Assembly (NCBI RefSeq): GCF_001981525.1
Contig: NZ_MPSB01000010.1
Span: forward strand, 1-64,000
Direction: 5' to 3'
Origin: Sphingomonas jeddahensis
GTDB lineage: Bacteria; Pseudomonadota; Alphaproteobacteria; Sphingomonadales; Sphingomonadaceae
Length of the DNA: 64,000 bases
The notes below the pieces were generated by a model. That model saw nothing but the letters and a program-made list of their open reading frames with translations, was not told the origin of the DNA and ran no database searches. Positions 41,301 through 49,023 of this stretch are shown in pieces; the stretch's first letter is position 1, and the number at the start of each line of letters is the position of its first letter. The position numbers and the translations under genes were made by a program.

Positions 41301-41559
41301 GATCGAGGCGCTGCGCGCCGGCACGATCGTGCCCGCACAGTCGCTGGGCATGGCCAAGGACATTGGCTCGCTGGAGGTCGGCAAGCTTGCCGATCTGGTG
41401 GTGCTCGATGCGGACCCCACCGCCGATATCCGCAACAGCGACAAGGTCAGCCGTGTCATGCTCGGCGGGCGGCTGTATGATGCCAAGACGCTGAACGAGG
41501 TGGCTACCGGCGATGCCAAGCGCGGCCCGTATTTCTGGGAGACTGGTGCCGCCCAGTAA
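38326..41559 (+). CDS. exported TolB-propeller/amidohydrolase fusion protein
   Basis: A 1077-residue protein with a signal peptide (MKFAVASLVSIAALVAQGAG). Residues about 55-670 are a TolB/PD40-type beta-propeller with repeated blades of the form FSPDGRRIAFTSDR, VSPDGRQVVFES and FSPDGKTIVFER. Residues about 690-1077 are an amidohydrolase domain (GKTIIPGLVDAHAHGPAGTD, with later SIGAHGQQAG and GKLADLVVLDADPTAD). The HAH motif is a metal site. Such fusions are common in sphingomonads and related groups and are thought to act on periplasmic peptides or amides. The start at 38326 gives the signal peptide. Confidence 0.93.
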   Translation: MKFAVASLVSIAALVAQGAGAQTTPAKPKWDVNAPTGATIRQVPIRVNEGSWMDVDVSPDGRTIAFTLLGDIYTMPITGGTPRRIAEGLAYEVQPRFSPDGRRIAFTSDRGGGDNIWVMNVDGSDKRQLTREDFRLLNQPSWSRDGRFIVAKKHFTTGRSLGTGEVWMYHVSGGSGVLLVKRPSEAHQKELGEPIYAADGKSVFYTRNVTPGPIFEYAQDSNTGLFDIERYDLDTGEVTKAVTGAGGSVRPTPSPDGKKIAFVRREATRSKLYVKDLASGEERKIYDDLDQDMQETWAVTGVYPNMAWLPDNSGLVFWAKGKIRRVNADGSNAHEIPFAIDDTRGLIDAPHPEIAVAPDRFATAMPRFASVSPDGRQVVFESLGKLWIKPAAGGTARRLTRDAQAFELFPSWSRDGKQLVFVSWTDEGLGRLRVIGASGGTARDVTSQPGHYARPRFSPDGKTIVFERTGHGGLTSPKWAEDVGVYRVAATGGAVTRVARGLAAPQFGASNERIFMLEDERKDGKSVRQLVSTDLSGKDKRVHATDELATDYAVSPSGEYVAFRQNYAAYVVPLMPGGQSVALSPDAKSLPVTKVSAGGADYINWSNDGARLHWSLGPTLYTVETANLFGSAPRADGAPGFVPPTSGVSLAMEQAAAKPTGTVAITGARLVTMAAQDGGIIDDGVVVIRGDRIVAVGPRASTAIPAGAITVDAAGKTIIPGLVDAHAHGPAGTDELVPQRNWSMMQNLALGTTTIHDPSNRSSEIFTASEYQRAGLILSPRIFSTGEVVYGAKAADVYAQIDSLDDALSHVRRLKAQGGRSVKNYNQPRREQRQQLTEASRRENMQVVAEGGSLYGLDVTHIADGNSTLEHNIPLETFYEDIQQFFAASKTNYTPTLVVTFGGLAGDPYWRQHTEVFANPLLQAHTPPRQLRADSARRLMAPEGDYMDDDNAREAHKLAKRGVLVSIGAHGQQAGIASHWELWSFVRGGMTPIEALRAGTIVPAQSLGMAKDIGSLEVGKLADLVVLDADPTADIRNSDKVSRVMLGGRLYDAKTLNEVATGDAKRGPYFWETGAAQ

Positions 41560-41586
41560 GCACCTTAGCCTTCCGAACACGAACAC

Positions 41587-41674
41587 CCCTCCGTTCGTGT
41601 CGAGTGAAGTTGGGACCTGCCACAAACGCAACGCTTGGGGCTTGTCCTTCGACTTCTCTCAAAACGAACGGGGA
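41587..41674. repeat. extragenic inverted repeat before the DUF885 gene
   Basis: CCCTCCGTTCGT at the left and AAACGAACGGGG at the right are complementary at their cores, with CGAGTGAAGT and ACTTCTCTC-like inner arms. It fills the gap between two exported hydrolase genes. Confidence 0.55.
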
Positions 41675-41692
41675 TGATCTGGAGATGAACTA

Positions 41693-43507
41693 ATGGATCG
41701 CCGCACCTTTCTTGGCAGCACTGGCGCTGCCGCGCTGACCACCGCGCTGCCTGCCGTCGCCCAGACGGCGGCCGGCGCGAATGATGCCAAGCTGCGCACG
41801 CTGCTCGACCGCTTTTTCTACAGTCGCATCGGCGAGAATCCCGAAGGTGCAACTGCACTCGGCCTCGACAATGGCGAGCGGGCGGCGCTCAAATCCAAGC
41901 TCAACGACGGATCGGCGGCGGGCGTACAGGCCGACCTCGCGCGGTCGAAGCGCGAGTTGGCCGAGCTGCGCACGATCAGCCCCTCCTCGCTCTCACCGGC
42001 GGCGCGGCTCGATTATGAGGTAGTTTCGTACCAGCTTCAGCGCAGCATCGCCGGTGGCGAACAGTTCACTTACGGCGCCAGCATGGGCCGGTTCGCGCCC
42101 TATGTGCTGAGCCAGCTCACCGGCGCCTATCGTGAAGTGCCTGACTTCCTCGACGCGCAACACGGCATCAAGAATGCAGCGGATGCTGACGCTTATGTTG
42201 CGCGTGTCGCGGCGTTCGCCACCGCGATCGACCAGGATACCGAGCGTCAGCGCGCCGATGCCGCGCGCGGCGTGTTCGCGCCTGATTACATCCTTGATAC
42301 CACGCTGAAGCTGATGGGCAGCCTGCGCGATCAGGATGCTGCCGCGACCGTGCCGGTGGCCGCGCTCGCCACCAAACTGAAGGCAGCCGGGCTGCCCGAC
42401 GCGCGGGTGACTGAGGCGACAAAGATCATGGCCGAAAAGGTCTTTCCGGCACTCGATCGCCAGCGCGCGCTGGTAACCGAACTGCGCGGGCGCGCAACAC
42501 ATGATGCCGGCGTGTGGCGTCTGCCCGAAGGAGAAGCCTATTACGCCGCCGCGGTTGAGGCGGCGACCACCGTCGCCATGCCGGGCGAGGAAGTCCATCG
42601 TCTGGGCCTGGCGCAAGTCGCCGAGATCAACGACCGGATAGATGCGATCCTCAAGGCGCAAGGCATGACGCAGGGAACGATCGGCGAGCGGCTGGTCGCG
42701 CTCAACAAGCGCCCCGATCAGGTCTATCCCAACACGGATGCGGGCAAGGAACAGCTGATCGCCGCGCTCAACGCGCAGGTCATTGCCATGTCGAAGCGCC
42801 TGCCGGAGCAGTTCGCGACGCTTCCCAAGGCACCGGTCGAGGTGCGCCGCGTACCCAAGTCGATCGAGGCGGGTGCGCCTGGCGGCTATTACCAGAATGC
42901 CGCGCTCGATGGCTCGCGTCCGGGCATTTACTACATCAACCTGCGTGACAGCTTCGATCGACCCAAGTTCGGCCTTGCCACCCTGTCATACCATGAAGCG
43001 GTGCCCGGCCATCACTTGCAGGTGATGACCGCGCTGGAATCACAGGACATCCCGCTGATCCGTAGGCGCGGCGGGTTCAGCGGCTATACCGAGGGTTGGG
43101 CGCTCTATTCCGAACAGCTCGCCGACGAGATGGGGATGTACGAAGGCGATCCGCTTGGACAGGTCGGCTATCTCCAGTCGCTCTTGTTCCGCGCTACCCG
43201 CCTCGTTGTTGATTCGGGCATGCACCACAAGCGCTGGACCCGCGAACAGGCGACCGACTATTTCATGGCGACCACCGGCATCGCACGCGGGCGCAGCCAG
43301 AATGAGATCGATCGCTACACCGTCTGGCCGGGCCAAGCGTGCAGTTACAAGATCGGGCATACCGTCTGGGTCCGTCTGCGTGACGCGGTGAAGAAGAAGC
43401 AGGGGGCGGCGTTCGACCCGCGCAAGTTCCACGCCGTGCTGCTCGACGGCGCGATGCCGCTGACGGTGCTGGAGCGGCTGGTGACGGAGCGGATGCTAAA
43501 GGCGTAA
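41693..43507 (+). CDS. exported DUF885 family protein (peptidase-like)
   Basis: A 604-residue protein with a twin-arginine-type leader (MDRRTFLGSTGAAALTTALP, cleaved near VAQTAAG). The DUF885 core includes HEAVPGHHLQVMTA, a zinc-site pattern with Glu and three histidines as in M3/M32-like peptidases, plus GFSGYTEGWALYSEQL and PGQACSYKIG. A zinc-dependent carboxypeptidase-like role outside the cytoplasm is likely. It follows the amidohydrolase fusion after 133 bases on the same strand; both are probably involved in using peptides or amides. Confidence 0.92.
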   Translation: MDRRTFLGSTGAAALTTALPAVAQTAAGANDAKLRTLLDRFFYSRIGENPEGATALGLDNGERAALKSKLNDGSAAGVQADLARSKRELAELRTISPSSLSPAARLDYEVVSYQLQRSIAGGEQFTYGASMGRFAPYVLSQLTGAYREVPDFLDAQHGIKNAADADAYVARVAAFATAIDQDTERQRADAARGVFAPDYILDTTLKLMGSLRDQDAAATVPVAALATKLKAAGLPDARVTEATKIMAEKVFPALDRQRALVTELRGRATHDAGVWRLPEGEAYYAAAVEAATTVAMPGEEVHRLGLAQVAEINDRIDAILKAQGMTQGTIGERLVALNKRPDQVYPNTDAGKEQLIAALNAQVIAMSKRLPEQFATLPKAPVEVRRVPKSIEAGAPGGYYQNAALDGSRPGIYYINLRDSFDRPKFGLATLSYHEAVPGHHLQVMTALESQDIPLIRRRGGFSGYTEGWALYSEQLADEMGMYEGDPLGQVGYLQSLLFRATRLVVDSGMHHKRWTREQATDYFMATTGIARGRSQNEIDRYTVWPGQACSYKIGHTVWVRLRDAVKKKQGAAFDPRKFHAVLLDGAMPLTVLERLVTERMLKA

Positions 43508-43514
43508 GCTCCAG

Positions 43515-43618
43515 TTCCCTCCCGCTTGCGGGAGGGGCTAGGGGAGGGCCTGTTTCAAGCGACAGGGCGCCGCGCCCGCGGACGCGCCCTCCCCCAACCT
43601 CCCGCAAGCGGGTGGGGC
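43515..43618. repeat. extragenic inverted repeat (CCCTCCCGCTTGCGGGAGGG family)
   Basis: The left unit is CCCTCCCGCTTGCGGGAGGG and the right unit CTCCCGCAAGCGGGTGGGGC, with AGGGCCTG and GCGCCCTC inner parts. It is a diverged copy of the element inside the metH pair at 15641. Confidence 0.75.
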
Positions 43619-43637
43619 GTTATTGAAGGAGAGGCAA

Positions 43638-44315
43638 ATGCACTACGACGATGTCGTGAACGGCCGCCGCAGCATTCGCGGATTCAAGCCCGACCCGGTA
43701 CCGCGCGCGCTGATCGAGGAGATCATCGCGCTGGCCAGCCGCGCGCCATCATCGCTCAACACCCAGCCCTGGAACTTCACCGTCGTCACTGGCGAACCGC
43801 TCGACCGAATCCGTCAGGGCAATACCGAGCGCATGCTCGCCGGCGTGCCGGAATCGCGCGAGTTCCGGCTTGGCGAGCAATATGGCGGCGCGCATCGCGA
43901 GCGGCAGATCGAGATCGCCAAGCAGCTCTTCGGCGCGATGGGGATCGCGCGGGAGGACAAAGAGAAGCGTCAGGATTGGGTGCTGCGCGGCTTCCGCCAG
44001 TTCGACGCGCCGGTGTCGATCGTCATCACTTATGATCGCGTGTTACTGGGCAGCGATATCGCGCCGTTCGATTGCGGCGCGGTGGTGAACGCCTTGGTCA
44101 ATGCAGCCTGGTCGCGTGGGCTGGGCTGCGTCATCAACAGCCAGGGGATCATGCAATCGCCCGTGGTGCGCGAACACGCCGGCATCGCTGAGGATCAGGT
44201 GATCCAGACCTGCGTCGCCATGGGCTGGCCCGATGAAAGCTTCCCGGCGAACGCGGTGGTCTCACGCCGCAAACCGATCAGCGACGCGGCGCGCTTCGTC
44301 GGGTTCATCGACTGA
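43638..44315 (+). CDS. nitroreductase family protein
   Basis: A 225-residue FMN enzyme of the NfsB/nitroreductase fold: RRSIRGFKPDPVPRALIEEI at the start, SRAPSSLNTQPWNFTVVTG (the FMN phosphate site) and GLGCVINSQGIMQSP in the C-terminal half. Family members reduce nitro compounds, quinones or enones with NAD(P)H; this one is of a size seen in many alphaproteobacteria. AAGGAGAGG just before ATG 43638 fixes the start; an upstream TTG frame at 43623 would use that site as codons. Confidence 0.93.
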   Translation: MHYDDVVNGRRSIRGFKPDPVPRALIEEIIALASRAPSSLNTQPWNFTVVTGEPLDRIRQGNTERMLAGVPESREFRLGEQYGGAHRERQIEIAKQLFGAMGIAREDKEKRQDWVLRGFRQFDAPVSIVITYDRVLLGSDIAPFDCGAVVNALVNAAWSRGLGCVINSQGIMQSPVVREHAGIAEDQVIQTCVAMGWPDESFPANAVVSRRKPISDAARFVGFID

Positions 44316-44409
44316 CGATGCCGAACCTGCCGGAACGCGGGGTTCGTGGAGTGCCGCACCCCGCGCGCCGACAGGCCCATCCGAACGGCGGAGGTCCGTT
44401 CCTCCCCGT

Positions 44410-45414
44410 TCAGCCCGGGAACCTCTTGTCCAGCCACCCCAGGATCGCGCGGTTCACGTCCTCCGGATATTCCTGCTGCGTCCAATGGCCGGACTTTTCC
44501 ACCAGCACCCGCTCCAGATCGGGGACGTAGCGCTCCATTCCTTCCGTCATTGCCGGGCTCAGCACGACATCGTTTTCCGCCATCACCATTAGTGAAGGGA
44601 CATCGACCTTCTCGACCAGATCGGCCGAGGCCTGCCAGTTGCGGGTGAAGTTGCGATACCAGTTGATCCCGCCGGTAAAGCCGGTCGCGGCGAACGTTTC
44701 CGAGAAGGCGGCGATTTCATCGTCGGAAAGGAACTGCTGCGGATCGTTTGCGGGATCGTAGAGCTTCAGCCCCTCGCCGAGCGCCAGCGTCCGCTGTTCC
44801 GCCGGAAGCTGCTCATATTCCTTCAGCGTCAGCTGCGGCTTGCGCATGAAGAAGCGCATCGAACGCTCCGGATCCGTCGCCAGGGCCGCATCCGCCTCGC
44901 CCGGCTTCTGGAACCAGACGATATACATGTCGTCGCCATAGACATGACGCATCGCCGCGATCGGATCCGTCTGGCCACGCGGCAGGAACGGCGTGTTGAC
45001 CCCGATCACCCCGGCGCACCGCTCGGGATAGCGAAGCGCGAACTGCCACACGACCATCCCGCCCCAATCGTGCCCGCAGGGAATCGCCTTTTCGATGCCC
45101 AGCGCATCCATCAGCCCGGCAATATCGGCGGTGAGATGCTCGAGATCGTAATTCTCGATCCGCTCCGGCCGGGAGGTGAGACCATAGCCGCGCTGATCGG
45201 GCGCAATCGCCCAGCGCCCCGCCGCCTCGAACGCGTCGAGCTGGTGCCGCCACGAGAAGGCGAGTTCGGGAAACCCGTGGCAGAAGATGACGGGCACACC
45301 CTCACCCTTTGGCCCGACCTCATAATAGGCCATGCGGATGCCGTTGGTGTCGGCGAATTGCACCGGCGGCATCGCTTCAGCGAGTGCGCGCGGTGCCTCG
45401 ATCACGTTGCTCAT
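44410..45414 (-). CDS. alpha/beta hydrolase, epoxide-hydrolase-like
   Basis: A 334-residue protein. The oxyanion motif HGFPELAFSW is at 46-55, and the nucleophile Asp116 is in GHDWGGM, the Asp form found in epoxide hydrolases and haloalkane dehalogenases. The C-terminal histidine lies in KSGHWTQQEYPE. The HGFPE motif favours epoxide hydrolase. The start overlaps the stop of the zinc alcohol dehydrogenase gene upstream (ATGA), so the two are coupled. With the LLM and SDR genes nearby, an oxidation route through an epoxide is plausible. Confidence 0.88.
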   Translation of the reverse strand: MSNVIEAPRALAEAMPPVQFADTNGIRMAYYEVGPKGEGVPVIFCHGFPELAFSWRHQLDAFEAAGRWAIAPDQRGYGLTSRPERIENYDLEHLTADIAGLMDALGIEKAIPCGHDWGGMVVWQFALRYPERCAGVIGVNTPFLPRGQTDPIAAMRHVYGDDMYIVWFQKPGEADAALATDPERSMRFFMRKPQLTLKEYEQLPAEQRTLALGEGLKLYDPANDPQQFLSDDEIAAFSETFAATGFTGGINWYRNFTRNWQASADLVEKVDVPSLMVMAENDVVLSPAMTEGMERYVPDLERVLVEKSGHWTQQEYPEDVNRAILGWLDKRFPG

Positions 45415-46493
45415 GCGTTCACTCCCGGGCGGACGACGATCTTGCACTGCTTTTCAGGGTCAGCGAGCGCCGCAAAGGCGTCCGCAACGCCCTCCAATCC
45501 GACCTCGTCGGTAATCGCGGGGAGGACGTCGATGCGCCCCTCAGCGATATTGCCCAGCGTCGCTGCGAACTCGCCGGCGGTGTAGCCGAGCACGAAGCGG
45601 AAATCGATTTGCTTGTTGATGCACAGGAACGGCTCGATCTTGTCCGTTTCCATGCACACGCCGACCACGATCACCTGCGTGCCGACGGGCACCGATTCGA
45701 TGATGTTCTGGATCACTCCGGGCACGCCAACGCATTCGAAGACGATCGCGCGCTTGCCCGCCTGCCCCGTCATCATCGCCGCCATCCGCTCGGACGAGGT
45801 GCGCGGCACGCCCAATTCGCTCCACTTGGTATGCGGCGATTCCTTTGCGGGATCGACGACGATGTCGGCGCCCATCTTCTCCGCCACCGCGCGGCGCGCG
45901 GGCGAGAAATCCGCCGCGACGATCGGCCCCAGCCCGCGCGTTTTCAGCCCCGCGATCACCGCCAGCCCGACCGGGCCGCAGCCGATGACCAGGTTCACCG
46001 TGTCCGGCCCTGCTGCCGACATGGCCACGGCATGCTCGCCCACAGCGAACGGCTCGGTCATCGCTGCCTGCACGTCTGAAAGGCCGTTGGGTACTTCCAG
46101 CAGCAGCGCCTCGCTCAACACCATCTGCTCGCTGTACCCGCCGGGATAGGTGTTCGAATAACCGATCGCTTCATAGCCCTCCGGCTTCATCGCGATTGGC
46201 ATCGACACTACGCGCGTTCCCGCCTTTAGCGTCTTGGTCGAATCAGGTCCGTGGTCGAGGATCTCGGCTGCGAATTCATGGCCGAAGATCATGTCCTTGG
46301 CAGGATCGGTGCGCGGCTTCTCGCCAGTGCGCGCACCAAGCTCGAGCATGTTCTCGAACGAATGAACGGCGTGCAGGTCCGAGCCGCAGATGCCGCAGGC
46401 GAGCGTCTTTACCAGTACCTCGCCCTTGCCCGGCACCGGATCTGCGACCTCGTCGCACACCAATTGCTTGTTGCGTCTCACCACAGCGCGCAT
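45411..46493 (-). CDS. zinc-dependent alcohol dehydrogenase
   Basis: A 360-residue medium-chain dehydrogenase. Catalytic zinc ligands are in CGICGSD and GHEFAAE, and the NAD site is VIGCGPVGLAVIAGLK. The structural-zinc loop with four cysteines appears to be missing, since the segment after GHE has none. The substrate is unknown. AAGGAGAGGGAGGG precedes the ATG at 46493. It is the first gene of a two-gene unit with the epoxide-hydrolase-like gene, divergent from the FAD oxidoreductase gene 167 bases away. Confidence 0.92.
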   Translation of the reverse strand: MRAVVRRNKQLVCDEVADPVPGKGEVLVKTLACGICGSDLHAVHSFENMLELGARTGEKPRTDPAKDMIFGHEFAAEILDHGPDSTKTLKAGTRVVSMPIAMKPEGYEAIGYSNTYPGGYSEQMVLSEALLLEVPNGLSDVQAAMTEPFAVGEHAVAMSAAGPDTVNLVIGCGPVGLAVIAGLKTRGLGPIVAADFSPARRAVAEKMGADIVVDPAKESPHTKWSELGVPRTSSERMAAMMTGQAGKRAIVFECVGVPGVIQNIIESVPVGTQVIVVGVCMETDKIEPFLCINKQIDFRFVLGYTAGEFAATLGNIAEGRIDVLPAITDEVGLEGVADAFAALADPEKQCKIVVRPGVNA

Positions 46494-46660
46494 CGGCGGC
46501 CCTCCCTCTCCTTTGCGTCCGGCGTAGGCCGCCGGATCATGCGGCGCATGGTGGCCTGCACGCGAGTTCGGCGCAACCCTGATAATCATAACATGTTCGT
46601 ATTTGTTGCGATCGATCGGTTTCCGAACTATGAGAGCACCGTAGTGTTCGGGAGGGATCG

Positions 46661-48184
46661 ATGGCTGCCAGTTCCATCACGGCCATGCCGCGGGAGGAGA
46701 TCATCGTCGTCGGCGCCGGGATTGCCGGCCTGTGTACTGCGCTGCGACTCGGCGGTGGGACGCGCCGGATCACCGTGCTCGAGCGGGATGAGGCACCGCC
46801 CGAGGGCGGGCCGGATATCGCGTTCGACGAATGGCAGCGTCGCGGCGTCAGCCAGCTGCGCCAGAGCCACGCCTTCCTTGCGCGGCTGCGCAACATCATC
46901 CGCGACGAGCATCCCGACTTGCTCGCCGATCTCTACGCTGCCGGCTGCCGCGATATCACCTTTGCCGACATGCTGCCGCCCAAGCTGCGGCGGACCTATG
47001 TGCCGCTGGCCGATGACTCGGACCTGACGATCCTAACCAGCCGGCGCACGACGCTGGAGCTCGTCATCCGCCGCTATGTCCAGCGCATGTCGGGGGTGAC
47101 GATCCGCAGCGGCGTGAAGGTGCGCAGCCTGTTGCAGCACAGCGCCCCCGATGGCACGATCGTCGTCACCGGCGTGGTCGCGGACACTGCCGACGGGCGA
47201 GAAGAAATAGCCGCCGATGTCGTGGTCGACGCCGGCGGCAAGGCGGCGAACCTCATCGAACAGCTCATCAAGAGCGGCGCGCCGATCAGCGAAGCCGCGG
47301 AAACGGCTGGCGTCCTCTACTTCACCCGCCACTACCGCCTGTGCGACGGCCAGGAAGAGCCACCGCGCAGCGACATTCCCGCCTCCGGTGACCTCGGCTA
47401 CCTCAAGTTCGGCGTCTTTCCCGCCGACAACCGCCGTTTCTCCATCACCTTGTGTGTGCCGGAGATCGAGAACGGCCTGCGCAAGGCGGTGATGGACGGC
47501 GACATGTTCCAGCGCATCTGCATGGAGATGCCGGGGCTCGTGCCCTGGGTCGAACCGACCCGATCGGAGCCGGTCGGCAAGGTGATCGGCATGGGTGACC
47601 TGCACAGCCGCTGGCGCAGCCTCGTTCATCAGGGGAAACCGGCGGTGCTCAACTTTTTCGCGATCGGCGACGGGCTGGTCCGCACAAACCCGCTTTATGG
47701 CCGCGGCTGCTCGCTCGCCGCTGTCAGCGCCGGTGTGCTGCGCCGTGCGCTTGATGGCAGCTGCAACCCGCATCTGCGCGTGCTCACCTATGACGCTGGC
47801 ATCCAGGCCGAGGTGAGGCCCTATTACGATCTGATGCTGAAGCAGGATCGCTCGGCAATCCGCCGCGCGCGCGCTGCGCTTACCCCAGCGCACCGCCCGC
47901 GACTGAAGGCACGTCTCGCGAAAAGCTTCGTCGACGACGGCATCACTGTCGCGGCGCGTTCCGACCTGCGGCTGATGCGCGCGATGATGCGCGGCTTCCA
48001 CATGCTCGAACATCCCGAAGCCTGGCTCAAGAAGCCGCAGAACCTCAGCAAGGTGCTCGGCTATTGGGCGCGGGGGCGGCGTCTCAACGCCAATGCCTAT
48101 GCGCCCCAGCCTGGACCCGGTCGGCCCGAACTGATGCAGCGACTCGGCCTTGACGCAGCGGCGGACATGCTGCGCGCGGCGTGA
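46661..48184 (+). CDS. FAD-dependent oxidoreductase/monooxygenase
   Basis: A 507-residue flavoprotein with the dinucleotide motif IIVVGAGIAGLCTALRLG at residues 14-31 and FAIGDGLVRTNPLYGRGCSL as the second FAD contact. The overall plan is that of class A monooxygenases or halogenase-like flavoproteins that act on bulky substrates. No halogenase WxWxIP motif is visible. GGGAGGG lies before the ATG. It is divergent from the zinc alcohol dehydrogenase; the gap probably holds a shared control region. The substrate is unknown. Confidence 0.88.
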   Translation: MAASSITAMPREEIIVVGAGIAGLCTALRLGGGTRRITVLERDEAPPEGGPDIAFDEWQRRGVSQLRQSHAFLARLRNIIRDEHPDLLADLYAAGCRDITFADMLPPKLRRTYVPLADDSDLTILTSRRTTLELVIRRYVQRMSGVTIRSGVKVRSLLQHSAPDGTIVVTGVVADTADGREEIAADVVVDAGGKAANLIEQLIKSGAPISEAAETAGVLYFTRHYRLCDGQEEPPRSDIPASGDLGYLKFGVFPADNRRFSITLCVPEIENGLRKAVMDGDMFQRICMEMPGLVPWVEPTRSEPVGKVIGMGDLHSRWRSLVHQGKPAVLNFFAIGDGLVRTNPLYGRGCSLAAVSAGVLRRALDGSCNPHLRVLTYDAGIQAEVRPYYDLMLKQDRSAIRRARAALTPAHRPRLKARLAKSFVDDGITVAARSDLRLMRAMMRGFHMLEHPEAWLKKPQNLSKVLGYWARGRRLNANAYAPQPGPGRPELMQRLGLDAAADMLRAA

Positions 48185-48199
48185 CGCGCGCCTGCCGCC

Positions 48200-48574
48200 C
48201 TATTGCGACGGCGCGGTGACGCCGGGCGCGGGGTTCAGGGTGGTGCCGGCATCGGTCAGCCAGCGTTCAAGGGCGTTCAACGCGCGTGGCGTCAGGGTCA
48301 ACGTATCGTCGAGATTGCCATCGCCATCTCCGATGATCAGCCCCTCGCGCGTCAGATATTCGATCCACCGCCGGCCGGTCTGGGCCTGCCCGCCCACTCC
48401 CTCCAGCGCCGTCCTGCCGGTCAGCCGCCGCCCGTGCGAATCGGCGATGAACAATAGGAGAAGCAGCTCATACGCCAATTCACCCCCAAACAATTCCGGT
48501 GGCAAATCGCGTCGCCGATCTTGGCGCACGACAAGGATCGCACGCGCCAGTTCGGCCAATGCGTCATCAGCCAT
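48200..48574 (-). CDS. small winged-helix-like protein
   Basis: A 124-residue soluble protein. A helical N terminus (MADDALAELARAILVVRQDR) leads to TGRRWIEYLTREGLIIGDGD and TLTLTPRALNALERWLTDAG, which reads like the recognition helix and wing of a MarR-type winged helix. A regulator or DNA-linked role is therefore possible, but the family is not firmly recognised. A strong GGGGAGGGGG site precedes the ATG. It follows a 60-residue gene by 21 bases and is convergent with the FAD oxidoreductase gene. Confidence 0.7.
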   Translation of the reverse strand: MADDALAELARAILVVRQDRRRDLPPELFGGELAYELLLLLFIADSHGRRLTGRTALEGVGGQAQTGRRWIEYLTREGLIIGDGDGNLDDTLTLTPRALNALERWLTDAGTTLNPAPGVTAPSQ

Positions 48575-48595
48575 TGGTACCCCCTCCCCGCAGCG

Positions 48596-48778
48596 TCAGA
48601 CGGTAGAGGCGCTCGCGTGGCGAATTGATTGTTCGGCTTGGTCCAGCGCGTGGCAGATATGCACCGCCAACAAATTCTCGTCCAGCTGGTCGGCGGCGCC
48701 GAGCAACTGCTGGAGCAGATCCTGCATTTGGCGCAACGCGTCTATCCGTTGACCACCGGGTTCGAGACATAGGTCCAT
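48596..48778 (-). CDS. small helical protein of unknown function
   Basis: A 60-residue frame (MDLCLEPGGQRIDALRQMQD start) with a leucine-rich helical middle (LLQQLLGAADQLDENLLAVH) and ICHALDQAEQ. It looks like a two-helix coiled protein. It lies 21 bases upstream of the winged-helix-like gene and is probably cotranscribed with it. The composition is protein-like and not arginine-rich, which supports it as real. An AT-rich stretch upstream (about 48815-48915) may be its promoter region. Confidence 0.6.
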   Translation of the reverse strand: MDLCLEPGGQRIDALRQMQDLLQQLLGAADQLDENLLAVHICHALDQAEQSIRHASASTV

Positions 48779-48916
48779 ACCGCCTCTATGCGTCCGCCGC
48801 TGATCGTCATCTTACCCTAGTTAACGACGGAAGTATCCCCCATCCTCATCCTGCTAGACATTTAGTTTTCCGGCCGATCTCACCATATCTAAGTCATTGG
48901 TGAATTTAAACCCGCC

Positions 48917-49009
48917 TCATGGGACACAACAACTTGAACATGACTTGATGGGTCCGATGCGGGCGAATCGCGGCTGAACGGCTAGCCCGGACTTGGCCGG
49001 CCGTTCCAT
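48917..49009 (-). CDS. possible 30-residue Cys-rich small protein after the SDR gene
   Basis: The frame starts 14 bases after the SDR stop, with GAGGT seven bases before its ATG. It encodes MERPAKSGLAVQPRFARIGP and ends IKSCSSCCVP. The Cys/Ser-rich end is unusual. Codon use at the end (TCA, TGT, AGT) is unlike the neighbours, so it could be chance or a recently acquired small ORF. No modifying enzyme of a known peptide-natural-product type is adjacent. Confidence 0.25.
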   Translation of the reverse strand: MERPAKSGLAVQPRFARIGPIKSCSSCCVP

Positions 49010-49023
49010 GTCGCGGACCTCGA

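Noticed and set aside
46661..48184. The FAD oxidoreductase as a flavin halogenase
   Set aside because: The GxGxxG FAD site is present but the WxWxIP motif of halogenases is not visible.
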